31,313 bases of DNA from Bacteroidales bacterium (lineage in GTDB: Bacteria > Bacteroidota > Bacteroidia > Bacteroidales > UBA1556), in the NCBI GenBank assembly GCA_029939445.1, contig JAOZSY010000005.1, forward strand, positions 1 through 31,313. The letters run 5' to 3'. Position 1 is the stretch's first letter, and every line of letters begins with the position of its first letter. The notes beneath the pieces are model-generated. The model made no database searches. It was not told where the DNA came from and worked only from the letters and a program-made list of their open reading frames with translations. Both the position numbers and the translations under genes were made by a program. This document shows, in pieces, positions 7,447-14,762 of this stretch.

Positions 7447-8049
7447 TTAAAGTTTATAATTAGTACTAGCTACAACCTTCTTTTGAATGATTGAAACAGC
7501 AAAGAATGCTACTGCAGCAATAATTGTAAGTAATAGAATAAACAATCCATCACTAATTCCCATCCATTCTGCAATATTTACTCTTCCCATAGCTCCACTA
7601 TTACGGAGGTCTTTCCATAATAGGTCAAAAGAAAATGCGTATCCAAAGATACCTATAATTGCGCCAAGAACAAAGATCATTGCATCAATTTTACCAGTTA
7701 CAGCAGCACAGATACTTGTTCCAGGGCAAAAGCCTCCAATAATAAATCCAAAAGCCATAATAAATCCACCAATTAATGTTGGTATCCAGTATGTTTGCGG
7801 ATAGAATGTTAGGTTTATGTCCATAATTCCATAATGATTTAGAAAGAACATAATTATAGCAGCAGTAATAGCTGCTGAGAAGAATACTTTTAATACAACA
7901 AAGTCGTAGCCATAAAATACGCCAGCAAGTTTTCGTGTATTAGTAAATCCGGCAGCCTCTAAAAAGAAGCCAAAGCCTATGCCGATGAAAAAACCAATTA
8001 AAATATTAATTTCTTCGCTTATTAGCTCCTGAGGAAATAATGGTCCCAT
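7447..8049 (-). CDS. YeeE/YedE-family sulfur transporter, half-size subunit with GFCPG motif
   Basis: The 200-residue protein is almost entirely membrane helices and carries the family signature GGFCPGTSIC (C108, C114). YeeE/YedE proteins, such as the thiosulfate importer TsuA, relay thiosulfate through the membrane along conserved cysteines. Full-length members are about twice this size, with two such cores. Here the second core is the separate gene at 8072-8590, so the two products probably form one transporter. The position between the reductase and rhodanese genes suggests uptake of thiosulfate or another sulfane-sulfur compound. The substrate is inferred from the family, not shown by the sequence. 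Confidence 0.88.
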   Translation of the reverse strand: MGPLFPQELISEEINILIGFFIGIGFGFFLEAAGFTNTRKLAGVFYGYDFVVLKVFFSAAITAAIIMFFLNHYGIMDINLTFYPQTYWIPTLIGGFIMAFGFIIGGFCPGTSICAAVTGKIDAMIFVLGAIIGIFGYAFSFDLLWKDLRNSGAMGRVNIAEWMGISDGLFILLLTIIAAVAFFAVSIIQKKVVASTNYKL

Positions 8050-8071
8050 AGTTTATTAATTTTTAAAAAGT

Positions 8072-8590
8072 TTATATCCAAAGTTTTCTAAAGAAATATG
8101 CGATAATATAACCGCCGCCAAATATTGCAATAAGTCCAATAAAGCCACTTAGGGATAGAACACCCATTCCCGACATTACCATACCTGATGTACATCCTCT
8201 ACCTAATTGCGATCCAATACCAAATAATGCACCACCTATTAATGCATAGATTAGTCGTTTATTATTGGTGATTTTAGGCGCTTTTCCTATTTCCATTTTT
8301 AATCGCCCAGCAAAAGCTGCCGAAATAATAGCTCCTACAATAACGCCTAGCACTTCAAAAACTAACCATGTTTTGGCAGGAGAATGTTCCCCGCCAACTC
8401 TAGCTTTAAAGAAGCTTGCATTGCTTGCATAATCGTGGTTTACTGCATCTACAGTAGCAACCACTACAGACTTAAGTGCGCCACTGGCTCCAAGTCCCTC
8501 TCCTGAGAAATAATATGCCAATACCATAAATATTCCAATGAATATTCCTGCTAGGTATGGGTTCATAAATTTTTTGCTTTTATCTTCCAT
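8072..8590 (-). CDS. YeeE/YedE-family sulfur transporter, half-size subunit with RGCTSG motif
   Basis: This 172-residue membrane protein has the other half-signature, GSQLGRGCTSGMVMSGMG, with C133 in the pore-lining position expected from TsuA-type proteins. Hydrophobic segments lie around 13-28, 75-93, 112-126 and 143-166. The next gene (7447-8049) encodes the complementary half, 22 bases downstream, so the pair should work as a split two-subunit channel. The gene follows the NrfD-type subunit by 23 bases. No frameshift joins the two halves: each has its own ATG and stop, and each half keeps its cysteine motif. Confidence 0.88.
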   Translation of the reverse strand: MEDKSKKFMNPYLAGIFIGIFMVLAYYFSGEGLGASGALKSVVVATVDAVNHDYASNASFFKARVGGEHSPAKTWLVFEVLGVIVGAIISAAFAGRLKMEIGKAPKITNNKRLIYALIGGALFGIGSQLGRGCTSGMVMSGMGVLSLSGFIGLIAIFGGGYIIAYFFRKLWI

Positions 8591-8613
8591 AATAATTATT
8601 AAGAATTTTAAGG

Positions 8614-9615
8614 TTAAAGAATATGAAATCCTGATGCCTGTCCAGCATATACCATTATAAATCTAAATAGTAAACCTCCCATTAATATTAAGAAAGCAGG
8701 AATAGCTATTGGAATATGATATCCACGAAGTTCCATAATTTCTAATATTGCAGGAAGTACTAATCCCATACCAACTACTAATACCCAAAATACAACTGTA
8801 TAAGGTCCGCCTAATAGTAATTGTGCAGCTTCTACTTGCGCAATTCCACTTGAAAGGAAACCCATAAACATATGTACTATAAAGAATAACTCGATTGCAA
8901 TTAACATTAAGTCAATTCTGCTATATAAAGATCTTTCTTTATGGTCGTTACTCATCCACATTAATAATGCAGCTGCTGTACTTACCCCTGATGTTAAGAA
9001 AAGAGGTCCTAGTATTGCAGTATTCCATAATGGACGTGCGTTAAATGCAGATAATAGAATACCAGTATAAACACCAAGTACAATTGATAAACCTATTGTA
9101 ACATATGCAACTAATGCACGGTTCTTAATAAAGAGGTCCATTATTGTTGGCAAAACTGGTAGTTTCTTAATAAGGTTATTTGCCCATTCAAGAAGCCCTA
9201 TCATTTTGCAATTGGATTTATTCTCTTTTAGGTATTCAATAATATCATCAAGATAACTCAAAGGCCATAGAATAGCAGGTATCATTATCACAGATAATGT
9301 CCAAGCTCCCCACGACATAGGAGATTCAATTCTGAAATGTAGGAATAATTGCCAGAAATACAATATATGATGTAAATCGTATAATAACAACATTAGTCCA
9401 AGAATAATGATGATAGGTGCAATTATTGGTGCAACTTTTACAGTCATAGGCATAGTGTCAGCTTTGCCTTTTAGATAAAAGAAGCTAGAGAAAAATAGCA
9501 ATCCTGCTGCGAGTCCTCCAAAAAACAGATAAAGCGCTATTGGGCCTCCCCATATTTCTAAATGAGGATATATATGTGGTACTGCCCTGCCACTTACATT
9601 TATTATTTCTTCCAT
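8614..9615 (-). CDS. NrfD/PsrC-type membrane subunit of the molybdopterin reductase
   Basis: The 333-residue protein is rich in transmembrane helices and opens with the family-typical sequence around GGPIALYLFFGGLAAGLLFF (about 24-43). It keeps the sequence SPMSWGAWTLS (about 98-108), which resembles the quinone-binding helix region of PsrC/NrfD proteins. These subunits have no haem; they exchange electrons between menaquinol and the iron-sulfur subunit. The gene lies 14 bases after the ferredoxin gene, in the order catalytic, iron-sulfur, membrane subunit known from polysulfide and thiosulfate reductases. I expect it to anchor the complex on the periplasmic side. Reversed electron flow (oxidation) cannot be excluded from sequence. 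Confidence 0.9.
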   Translation of the reverse strand: MEEIINVSGRAVPHIYPHLEIWGGPIALYLFFGGLAAGLLFFSSFFYLKGKADTMPMTVKVAPIIAPIIIILGLMLLLYDLHHILYFWQLFLHFRIESPMSWGAWTLSVIMIPAILWPLSYLDDIIEYLKENKSNCKMIGLLEWANNLIKKLPVLPTIMDLFIKNRALVAYVTIGLSIVLGVYTGILLSAFNARPLWNTAILGPLFLTSGVSTAAALLMWMSNDHKERSLYSRIDLMLIAIELFFIVHMFMGFLSSGIAQVEAAQLLLGGPYTVVFWVLVVGMGLVLPAILEIMELRGYHIPIAIPAFLILMGGLLFRFIMVYAGQASGFHIL

Positions 9616-9629
9616 ATTGATTTATGTTT

Positions 9630-10166
9630 TTACTTTAAAAAATATAATTGAGGATTTGTTCCTGCTTCAGGTGCTAGAACGTACCAATCTTTTTCTTTTA
9701 ATATGATAGATACATCACTTTTAGGATCATCTAAATCGCCAAAGATTAAACAACTTGTAGGACAAACATCCACACATGCTGTATTAAGTCCTTGTTCCAA
9801 TCGGTGATCGCAGAAAGTACATTTATCAACATAACCCTCTGGATGAACATAACGTGCATCGTAAGGGCAAGATTCAATACATGCTCCACAACCAATACAT
9901 TCGTCATGTGTTACTTTTACGATACCACCTTCAATAACGTGGCTTGCTCCAGTAGGGCAAGTACGTACACATGGTGTGTTCTCGCAATGCATACAACGCT
10001 CTGATTTGAAATGCATTTGTACAGTATCAGGATAGGTGCCTTTTACAGCTTCAACTATCCAGTCTCTACAAAACCCCAATGGGACATTGTTTTCTGTTTG
10101 GCACGCGACTACACAATCGGAGCATCCGACGCATTTTCTCGTATCCATTGCCATTGCATACCTCAT
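9630..10166 (-). CDS. four-cluster 4Fe-4S ferredoxin subunit (PsrB/NrfC/PhsB-like)
   Basis: The 178-residue protein has sixteen cysteines in four cluster motifs: C12/C15/C18/C22, C58/C61/C66/C70, C90/C93/C96/C100 and C116/C119/C131/C135. This is the standard pattern of electron-transfer subunits in molybdopterin oxidoreductases. Extra cysteines are C33 and C139. There is no signal peptide, as expected if it is exported together with the Tat-bearing catalytic subunit. Its ATG overlaps the catalytic-subunit stop as ATGA (10166-10163), implying translational coupling. A GGAGG Shine-Dalgarno string lies just upstream inside the preceding gene, which is unusual for this phylum. It moves electrons between the membrane subunit and the molybdenum centre. 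Confidence 0.93.
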   Translation of the reverse strand: MRYAMAMDTRKCVGCSDCVVACQTENNVPLGFCRDWIVEAVKGTYPDTVQMHFKSERCMHCENTPCVRTCPTGASHVIEGGIVKVTHDECIGCGACIESCPYDARYVHPEGYVDKCTFCDHRLEQGLNTACVDVCPTSCLIFGDLDDPKSDVSIILKEKDWYVLAPEAGTNPQLYFLK

Positions 10167-12544
10167 GATTTAGCCTCCTCTTTAGTGTGTGTTTCCTTTG
10201 TATGTTCTTTTTTAGCTTCACTTTTCTTCTCTGTTTCCTTCTTTTTATTTTCCGAAGCTTCTTTTTTCTTAGCAGCATTAGCTTTCCAATCAGCAGCTGC
10301 AATTATTTCTTCTCTACTAGGTTCTTCTAATATAAAAGTTACAAAATTATTACGCATTCCTGTTCCACCCATTATTGGATCAATTTTAATTTTGGTAATT
10401 AAAGGAATATCATTAATTCCACGACCTCTAGCTCTAGATAGTTTCTTGTTTGTATGGCCAAATCCATGTACCATATAAATTGAATCAGGACGAATACGCT
10501 CAGTTAATCTTGCTTTTGTAGAGAATTCACTAATAACTCCATCTTGGTTTTTCAACCAAATATTAGAGTTGTTTTCAATTCCCCATAATTTAGCAGTTCG
10601 TGGGTTAATCCATATACTGTTAGTTTCGTATAAATCGTATAGGTAGGGATTATTTTGTGTTCTACCAAAAGTATGCATAGGAGCTCTACCATAAACTAAG
10701 TGATAAAATCCAGGGTCTGGAGATTCGTGCCTAGTAAACTTGGGCATTGCATCATATCCTTTTTCTGCAAAATCTGTAGAGTATAGTTCTATTTTACCAG
10801 TATTGGTATTAAATTCGTAATCCTCACCAGGTAAAAGGTAAATTGGTTCTGTAGAAGGGAAGGTTTTAACACCAATCTTCTTCATCTCTTCTAATGAAGA
10901 ACCCACTTGTTTAAATTGCCAGTCAAGAACCTCTTCAAGATTCTTCCATGGATAGTATTTTTCTAATCCTAATCTATGTCCAAGTTCTTTAGCCATCCAC
11001 CATGCCGGTTTTGAATCATACTTGGCTTCAACGGCAGGCATACGGAATGCAACTTGTGCTACTCTGTTTTTACCAGCTCTACTATAGTCATGACGTTCTA
11101 GGTATGTAGATTCTGGAAGTACTACATCAGCATAACCTGTCATTTCCATTGGCATAGTATCAACAACTACAATTAGTTCTTGGTTTTCTATTGCTTTAAA
11201 CATCTTAATTCTGTCAGGAATTGTATTTATAACACTAGTACCTGCTATAAACCAACCTTTAATTTGATGTTTCTTATCAAACTCAGGAAGACTAGCTTCT
11301 ATTAATACGTTAGTAAGACCAACAGCTGCATTCTTAAATTTTGGTTTTGTGATATCTTGCCAGCTCCAATGTGGATGAGGGAAAGCAGGTACTGGATATT
11401 TAGGTAGTTTTTGCTTAACTCCCATATACATCCCACCTCTTCGGCCATAAGCACCAAGTAGTGCGTTAATCATAGCCATTGCTCTTTCTCTCTGAGTATC
11501 ATCACCATACCATGTAGTATGTCTACCTGGGTGAATAACTGATGCAGGAGATGCAGCAGCCATTGTATGAGCTGATTTACGTATCAGCTCTGGGTTGATA
11601 GTGGTGATACCAGCAGCCCATTCAGGTGTATAATTAGCAACATGTGCTTTTAGTTCTTCAAAACCAAAAGCATATTTGTCAATATATTCTTTATCATAAA
11701 TGTTATCATAGATTAATACATGCATCCATGATAATAATAGAGCCATATCTGTTCCTGGCTTTATTGCTAGCCAATGTGTGGCTTTTGAGGCTACGGTAGA
11801 TAATCTAGGATCAACAACAATTATTTTTGCTTCATTATCAATTGCGGTAGAAACTTCCTGCACAAATGAGTTATGCATATTTTCTCCAATATGATTACCT
11901 ATAAAGACAATGCATTTTGAGTTTTGCATATCAGCAGGTTCCGGAGAGCCAACTCCTGATCCAAAGGTAGCAAAGAATCCTGCCTCACGAGGTCCAGCAC
12001 ATTGTGCATAAGCAGGCTCAGCATGATTTTCGTTTCCAAATGCTTTAAATAAGTATTCAAAATGTTTGGCAGGAGCACCATGTACAAAAAGAGCCATGTT
12101 TTCTTTACCATAGTCTTTTTTAATACTATTCATTTTATTGGCAATATAATCCAAAGCAACATCCCATTCAGCCTCTTCATAATATTGTTTTCCATTTGCA
12201 TCGGTTCTACGAATCAAAGGTTTTTTAAGTCGATCTTCATCTTCGTACATTCCCAAACCACCTGTTCCACGAGGGCAAAGTTTTCCTCTTGCATGCTGAT
12301 CTTCGTCATTACCAATAAGTTTCTTAATGTTGCCTTCTTTATCTTTATAAACCCAAGCAGCACATTTCCAGAAACATACCTCACAATAAGTAGGGGTTCG
12401 AGTTAGTTCGCTATCAAGCATGTCTTTTTTTACATGCGCTGCTTCACCAACTTTCTGAACCGACCCCAAAACAGACCCTGCAATAGCCATACCCGCGGTA
12501 CTAGCTCCAGCAATCTTAATAAATTGTCGTCTGGTAGTTTTCAT
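10163..12544 (-). CDS. Tat-exported molybdopterin oxidoreductase, polysulfide/thiosulfate-reductase-like catalytic subunit
   Basis: The 793-residue protein begins with a twin-arginine signal (TTRRQFIK, then a hydrophobic AGASTAGMAIAG segment). A 4Fe-4S site follows, with C54, C57, C61 and C90. C182 in AQCAGPREAGF is the likely molybdenum ligand. The NHIGEN, VVDPRLS and WYGDDTQRERAMAMINALLG blocks fit the PsrA/PhsA branch of the DMSO reductase family, as does the length up to about residue 750. From 752 to 793 there is an unusual Lys/Glu-rich low-complexity tail. It is the first gene of the eight-gene operon and forms a periplasm-facing complex with the next two products. Reduction of polysulfide, elemental sulfur or thiosulfate is the best guess from the rhodaneses and YeeE/YedE genes. 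Other substrates of this broad family remain possible. No dedicated maturation chaperone gene is seen nearby. Confidence 0.88.
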   Translation of the reverse strand: MKTTRRQFIKIAGASTAGMAIAGSVLGSVQKVGEAAHVKKDMLDSELTRTPTYCEVCFWKCAAWVYKDKEGNIKKLIGNDEDQHARGKLCPRGTGGLGMYEDEDRLKKPLIRRTDANGKQYYEEAEWDVALDYIANKMNSIKKDYGKENMALFVHGAPAKHFEYLFKAFGNENHAEPAYAQCAGPREAGFFATFGSGVGSPEPADMQNSKCIVFIGNHIGENMHNSFVQEVSTAIDNEAKIIVVDPRLSTVASKATHWLAIKPGTDMALLLSWMHVLIYDNIYDKEYIDKYAFGFEELKAHVANYTPEWAAGITTINPELIRKSAHTMAAASPASVIHPGRHTTWYGDDTQRERAMAMINALLGAYGRRGGMYMGVKQKLPKYPVPAFPHPHWSWQDITKPKFKNAAVGLTNVLIEASLPEFDKKHQIKGWFIAGTSVINTIPDRIKMFKAIENQELIVVVDTMPMEMTGYADVVLPESTYLERHDYSRAGKNRVAQVAFRMPAVEAKYDSKPAWWMAKELGHRLGLEKYYPWKNLEEVLDWQFKQVGSSLEEMKKIGVKTFPSTEPIYLLPGEDYEFNTNTGKIELYSTDFAEKGYDAMPKFTRHESPDPGFYHLVYGRAPMHTFGRTQNNPYLYDLYETNSIWINPRTAKLWGIENNSNIWLKNQDGVISEFSTKARLTERIRPDSIYMVHGFGHTNKKLSRARGRGINDIPLITKIKIDPIMGGTGMRNNFVTFILEEPSREEIIAAADWKANAAKKKEASENKKKETEKKSEAKKEHTKETHTKEEAKS

Positions 12545-13128
12545 AAGTTTTATATTATTATCTAAATTATTCCCAATTGCTATGTAGTTTTATTTTAATC
12601 TACTGCACAAAGATAATAAATAGAGTGTTTGTTTTTAAGATTTGTTAACAAACTCGATTAAGTCGTTAATTTGTAGTTAATCAAGTATTTAAAGCTTTTG
12701 TTTAGTTTGTTTAAAGTGACGTAACTGCTTATAATACAGTATATAGTATTAGTATGTAGAATTATTATAAATTACGGTAGTAGTGTCTAAAACAATTAGT
12801 TATATGACCTTTCTCATTTTTTTTTCTATTTGTAATTTTTATAGTAATATTTATTGTTTTATAACTAATAGTATTATACTGTATTTATTGTGTTAAATAC
12901 TGATTATTATTACTTTATTGTAATAAATATAGAATAAACCGTACTGTTAGTTGATTTTGTATATATTTTTAATCATTTTTAATTAAGTATATTCTAGACT
13001 TAGAAGACAAAAAGTCATATTTTCGCAGATTATAGCAATTGAATTTTTAATAATTAGAAACTAGCTTTATTTTATAGGCAACTATATTTTAATATGGTGT
13101 GTCTTGATGGCGAATTACTTTCAAATTG
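12545..13128. other. 584-base divergent intergenic region
   Basis: No gene is seen. The left part holds the promoter/operator candidate of the sulfur operon. Next to it is an imperfect inverted repeat (CTCGATTAAGT at 12652-12662 against AGTTAATCAAG about 11 bases further, 9 of 11 pairs). The middle, about 12720-13000, is extremely AT-rich without a clear element. Near the right end TATTTTCG (13018-13025) is a near match to the -7 box and could serve the sigma-factor operon, whose first ATG is about 100 bases downstream. No -33 partner is visible. Confidence 0.5.
12608..12652 (-). promoter_or_regulatory. candidate promoter and operator of the sulfur operon
   Basis: On the minus strand TATCTTTG (12615-12608) matches the -7 box, but no TTG lies 17-23 bases upstream. 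Instead a perfect 12-bp palindrome TTTGTTAACAAA (12641-12652) sits with its centre about 35 bases upstream of the -7 box. If transcription starts just after the box, the palindrome is near -40 to -45, where CRP/FNR-type activators usually bind. A missing -33 element plus a palindrome there suggests an activated promoter. The regulator is not identified. Confidence 0.45.
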
Positions 13129-13668
13129 ATGACTTCGGAAAGAAAATTGGTAAGGGAATGTAAACGTAATAATCCACGTTTTCAGAAGTTGTTATTTGAA
13201 CAGTATGCTCCAAAAATGCTTGGAGTTTGTATGAGATATTTTCAAGATAAAAATGAAGCGCAAGACGCTCTAATGGAAGGATTTGTTAAGGTCTTTTCAA
13301 ACATTGAAAAATTTCGTAGTGAAGGTTCTTTTGAAGGTTGGATTAGAAAAATAATGGTTAATACATCATTAAATATGCATCGTAAAAATTTAAAACATTA
13401 TTACCATGTGGATATTGATGAAACTCTTGAGAGAATAGCTGATGAAAGACAGACTTATGACCATTTACAAGTAGAAGATATGCTAAAAATGATACAGTCT
13501 TTGCCGTCTGGATATCGATTAGTGTTTAACTTATACGAAATAGAAGGTTATAGCCATAGAGAAATTGGTGAGCAACTTGGCGTTTCTGAGAATACTTCTA
13601 AATCTCAACTGCGAAAAGCTAGATTGAAATTACAACAAATGCTTAATAAACATAATATAGATTTATAG
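13129..13668 (+). CDS. ECF-type RNA polymerase sigma factor
   Basis: The protein is 179 residues from the ATG at 13129. A TTG one codon earlier is in frame, but the ATG is the more usual start. Region 2 lies about 20-70 (LFEQYAPKMLGVCMRYFQDK, then QDALMEGFVKVF) and region 4 about 120-170, with the helix-turn-helix HREIGEQLGVSENTSKSQLRKAR. Regions 1 and 3 are absent, as in extracytoplasmic-function sigma factors. Its stop is two bases before the next gene, which encodes an anti-sigma-like membrane protein, so the two are probably a regulatory pair. The downstream genes suggest control of envelope or T9SS functions, as for the ECF factor SigP in Porphyromonas; orthology to SigP is not established. 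Confidence 0.93.
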   Translation: MTSERKLVRECKRNNPRFQKLLFEQYAPKMLGVCMRYFQDKNEAQDALMEGFVKVFSNIEKFRSEGSFEGWIRKIMVNTSLNMHRKNLKHYYHVDIDETLERIADERQTYDHLQVEDMLKMIQSLPSGYRLVFNLYEIEGYSHREIGEQLGVSENTSKSQLRKARLKLQQMLNKHNIDL

Positions 13669-13670
13669 TT

Positions 13671-14750
13671 TTGAAATCTACAAACAAAAACATAGGGCAA
13701 TTTTTTAAAGATTCACTTGATAATTATGAAGTGAAGCCTGATGGCAATTTGTGGACTAAAATTGAGAATAGTAATATTCCTAAGCATAATGTGAATAATT
13801 ATACTTCTTTGTATAAGATTGCTGCGAGTGTAGTTGTAATTGCAACAATTGCAATAGCATCTTATTTTGCTTTATCTAGTAACGATAAGGTAATAAATGA
13901 TAATCATGTAATTAAACTAGAAAATCAAGAGATTAATAGGGATGCTATTAGTATTCTTGATTCTGATGAGAAGAGTGTTGATACAAAGAATAGTATTGCT
14001 GCTAAAGAAGAAATAAAATCCCCACAAACAAGTTTAACTCCTATTGTAAAGATTAAAGAGAATATAACTTCAGCCAGCGATCCTGAGATTAAAGATGAGC
14101 AAAACAAACAAGTTGTGGAAGTAAAAAAGCCAATAGAAAAATTAGTAATTGAAAGCCAAGAGTCTTTATTTGTTGAGGTTTCAGAACCTAATGCGGAAGA
14201 TATAAAAAAGGAAGAGCAATATAATATTGATGATGAAGTTATAGCTGTTGTTGCAGATACTTTTAGAGTTAAATTTGGTGATAATCAAAATGTATGCTTT
14301 GGTGAGGATGCTATACTTGAAGTAGAGGATGGTTATTTTTATAGATGGAATGATGGTAGCATCTCAAATAGGACTATAGTATCGCCTACTGAGAATTCAA
14401 TATACATTGTAACAGTTACCGACGGCAAAGGTAATAGCGCCATTCATGAGTATACTGTTAATGTTGATAGGAATTGCAGTGCTTTATTTATTCCATCAGC
14501 ATTTACCCCAAATAGTGACGGGCAGAACGATTATTTTAAAGCAGAAGGTAGTGGTATTATAAAAATGAGAATGTTTGTTTTTGATAAATTAGGAAATAAG
14601 GTATTTGAAACAACAAATATAGACGACTCATGGGATGGATCATCTAAAGGTGGTATAGTAAAAGCAGGGATGTTTTTTTTCCATGCAGAGTATACTGATG
14701 CTTTGGGATATGAACATGTAAAAAAAGGTCAGGTAACAGTAATTAAATAA
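13671..14750 (+). CDS. anti-sigma-like single-pass membrane protein ending in a T9SS CHU_C domain
   Basis: The start is a TTG two bases after the sigma-factor stop; there is no in-frame ATG before the conserved N-terminus. Residues 1-45 contain FFKDSLDNYEVKPDGNLWTKIE, resembling the short cytoplasmic segment of Bacteroidota anti-sigma factors. One transmembrane helix follows (about 48-68). The periplasmic part has an acidic/Lys-rich linker, an Ig/PKD-like segment (about 205-268) and a CHU_C domain (271-359, starting ALFIPSAFTPNSDGQNDYF and ending GQVTVIK). CHU_C is normally the type B sorting signal of fully secreted T9SS cargo, so joining it to a membrane-bound sigma regulator is odd. It may sense T9SS activity or secretion backlog; that is inference. 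Confidence 0.85.
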   Translation: MKSTNKNIGQFFKDSLDNYEVKPDGNLWTKIENSNIPKHNVNNYTSLYKIAASVVVIATIAIASYFALSSNDKVINDNHVIKLENQEINRDAISILDSDEKSVDTKNSIAAKEEIKSPQTSLTPIVKIKENITSASDPEIKDEQNKQVVEVKKPIEKLVIESQESLFVEVSEPNAEDIKKEEQYNIDDEVIAVVADTFRVKFGDNQNVCFGEDAILEVEDGYFYRWNDGSISNRTIVSPTENSIYIVTVTDGKGNSAIHEYTVNVDRNCSALFIPSAFTPNSDGQNDYFKAEGSGIIKMRMFVFDKLGNKVFETTNIDDSWDGSSKGGIVKAGMFFFHAEYTDALGYEHVKKGQVTVIK

Positions 14751-14762
14751 TTTAAGATATTA

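Noticed and set aside
7142..7804. Plus-strand open frames opposite the rhodanese and transporter genes
   Set aside because: They are antisense to strongly supported coding sequence and show no domain or start context.
7447..8590. Two YeeE/YedE halves as one frameshifted gene
   Set aside because: Each half has its own ATG and stop, a 22-base spacer lies between them, and both cysteine motifs are intact.
10011..10478. Plus-strand open frame of about 155 codons opposite the ferredoxin/molybdopterin genes
   Set aside because: It lies entirely antisense to two well-supported genes and has no recognisable motif.
10163..12544. Classical tetrathionate reductase catalytic subunit (TtrA)
   Set aside because: TtrA is considerably longer and its operon has the TtrRS two-component system. 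Length and motifs here fit the PsrA/PhsA branch better, though substrate remains open.
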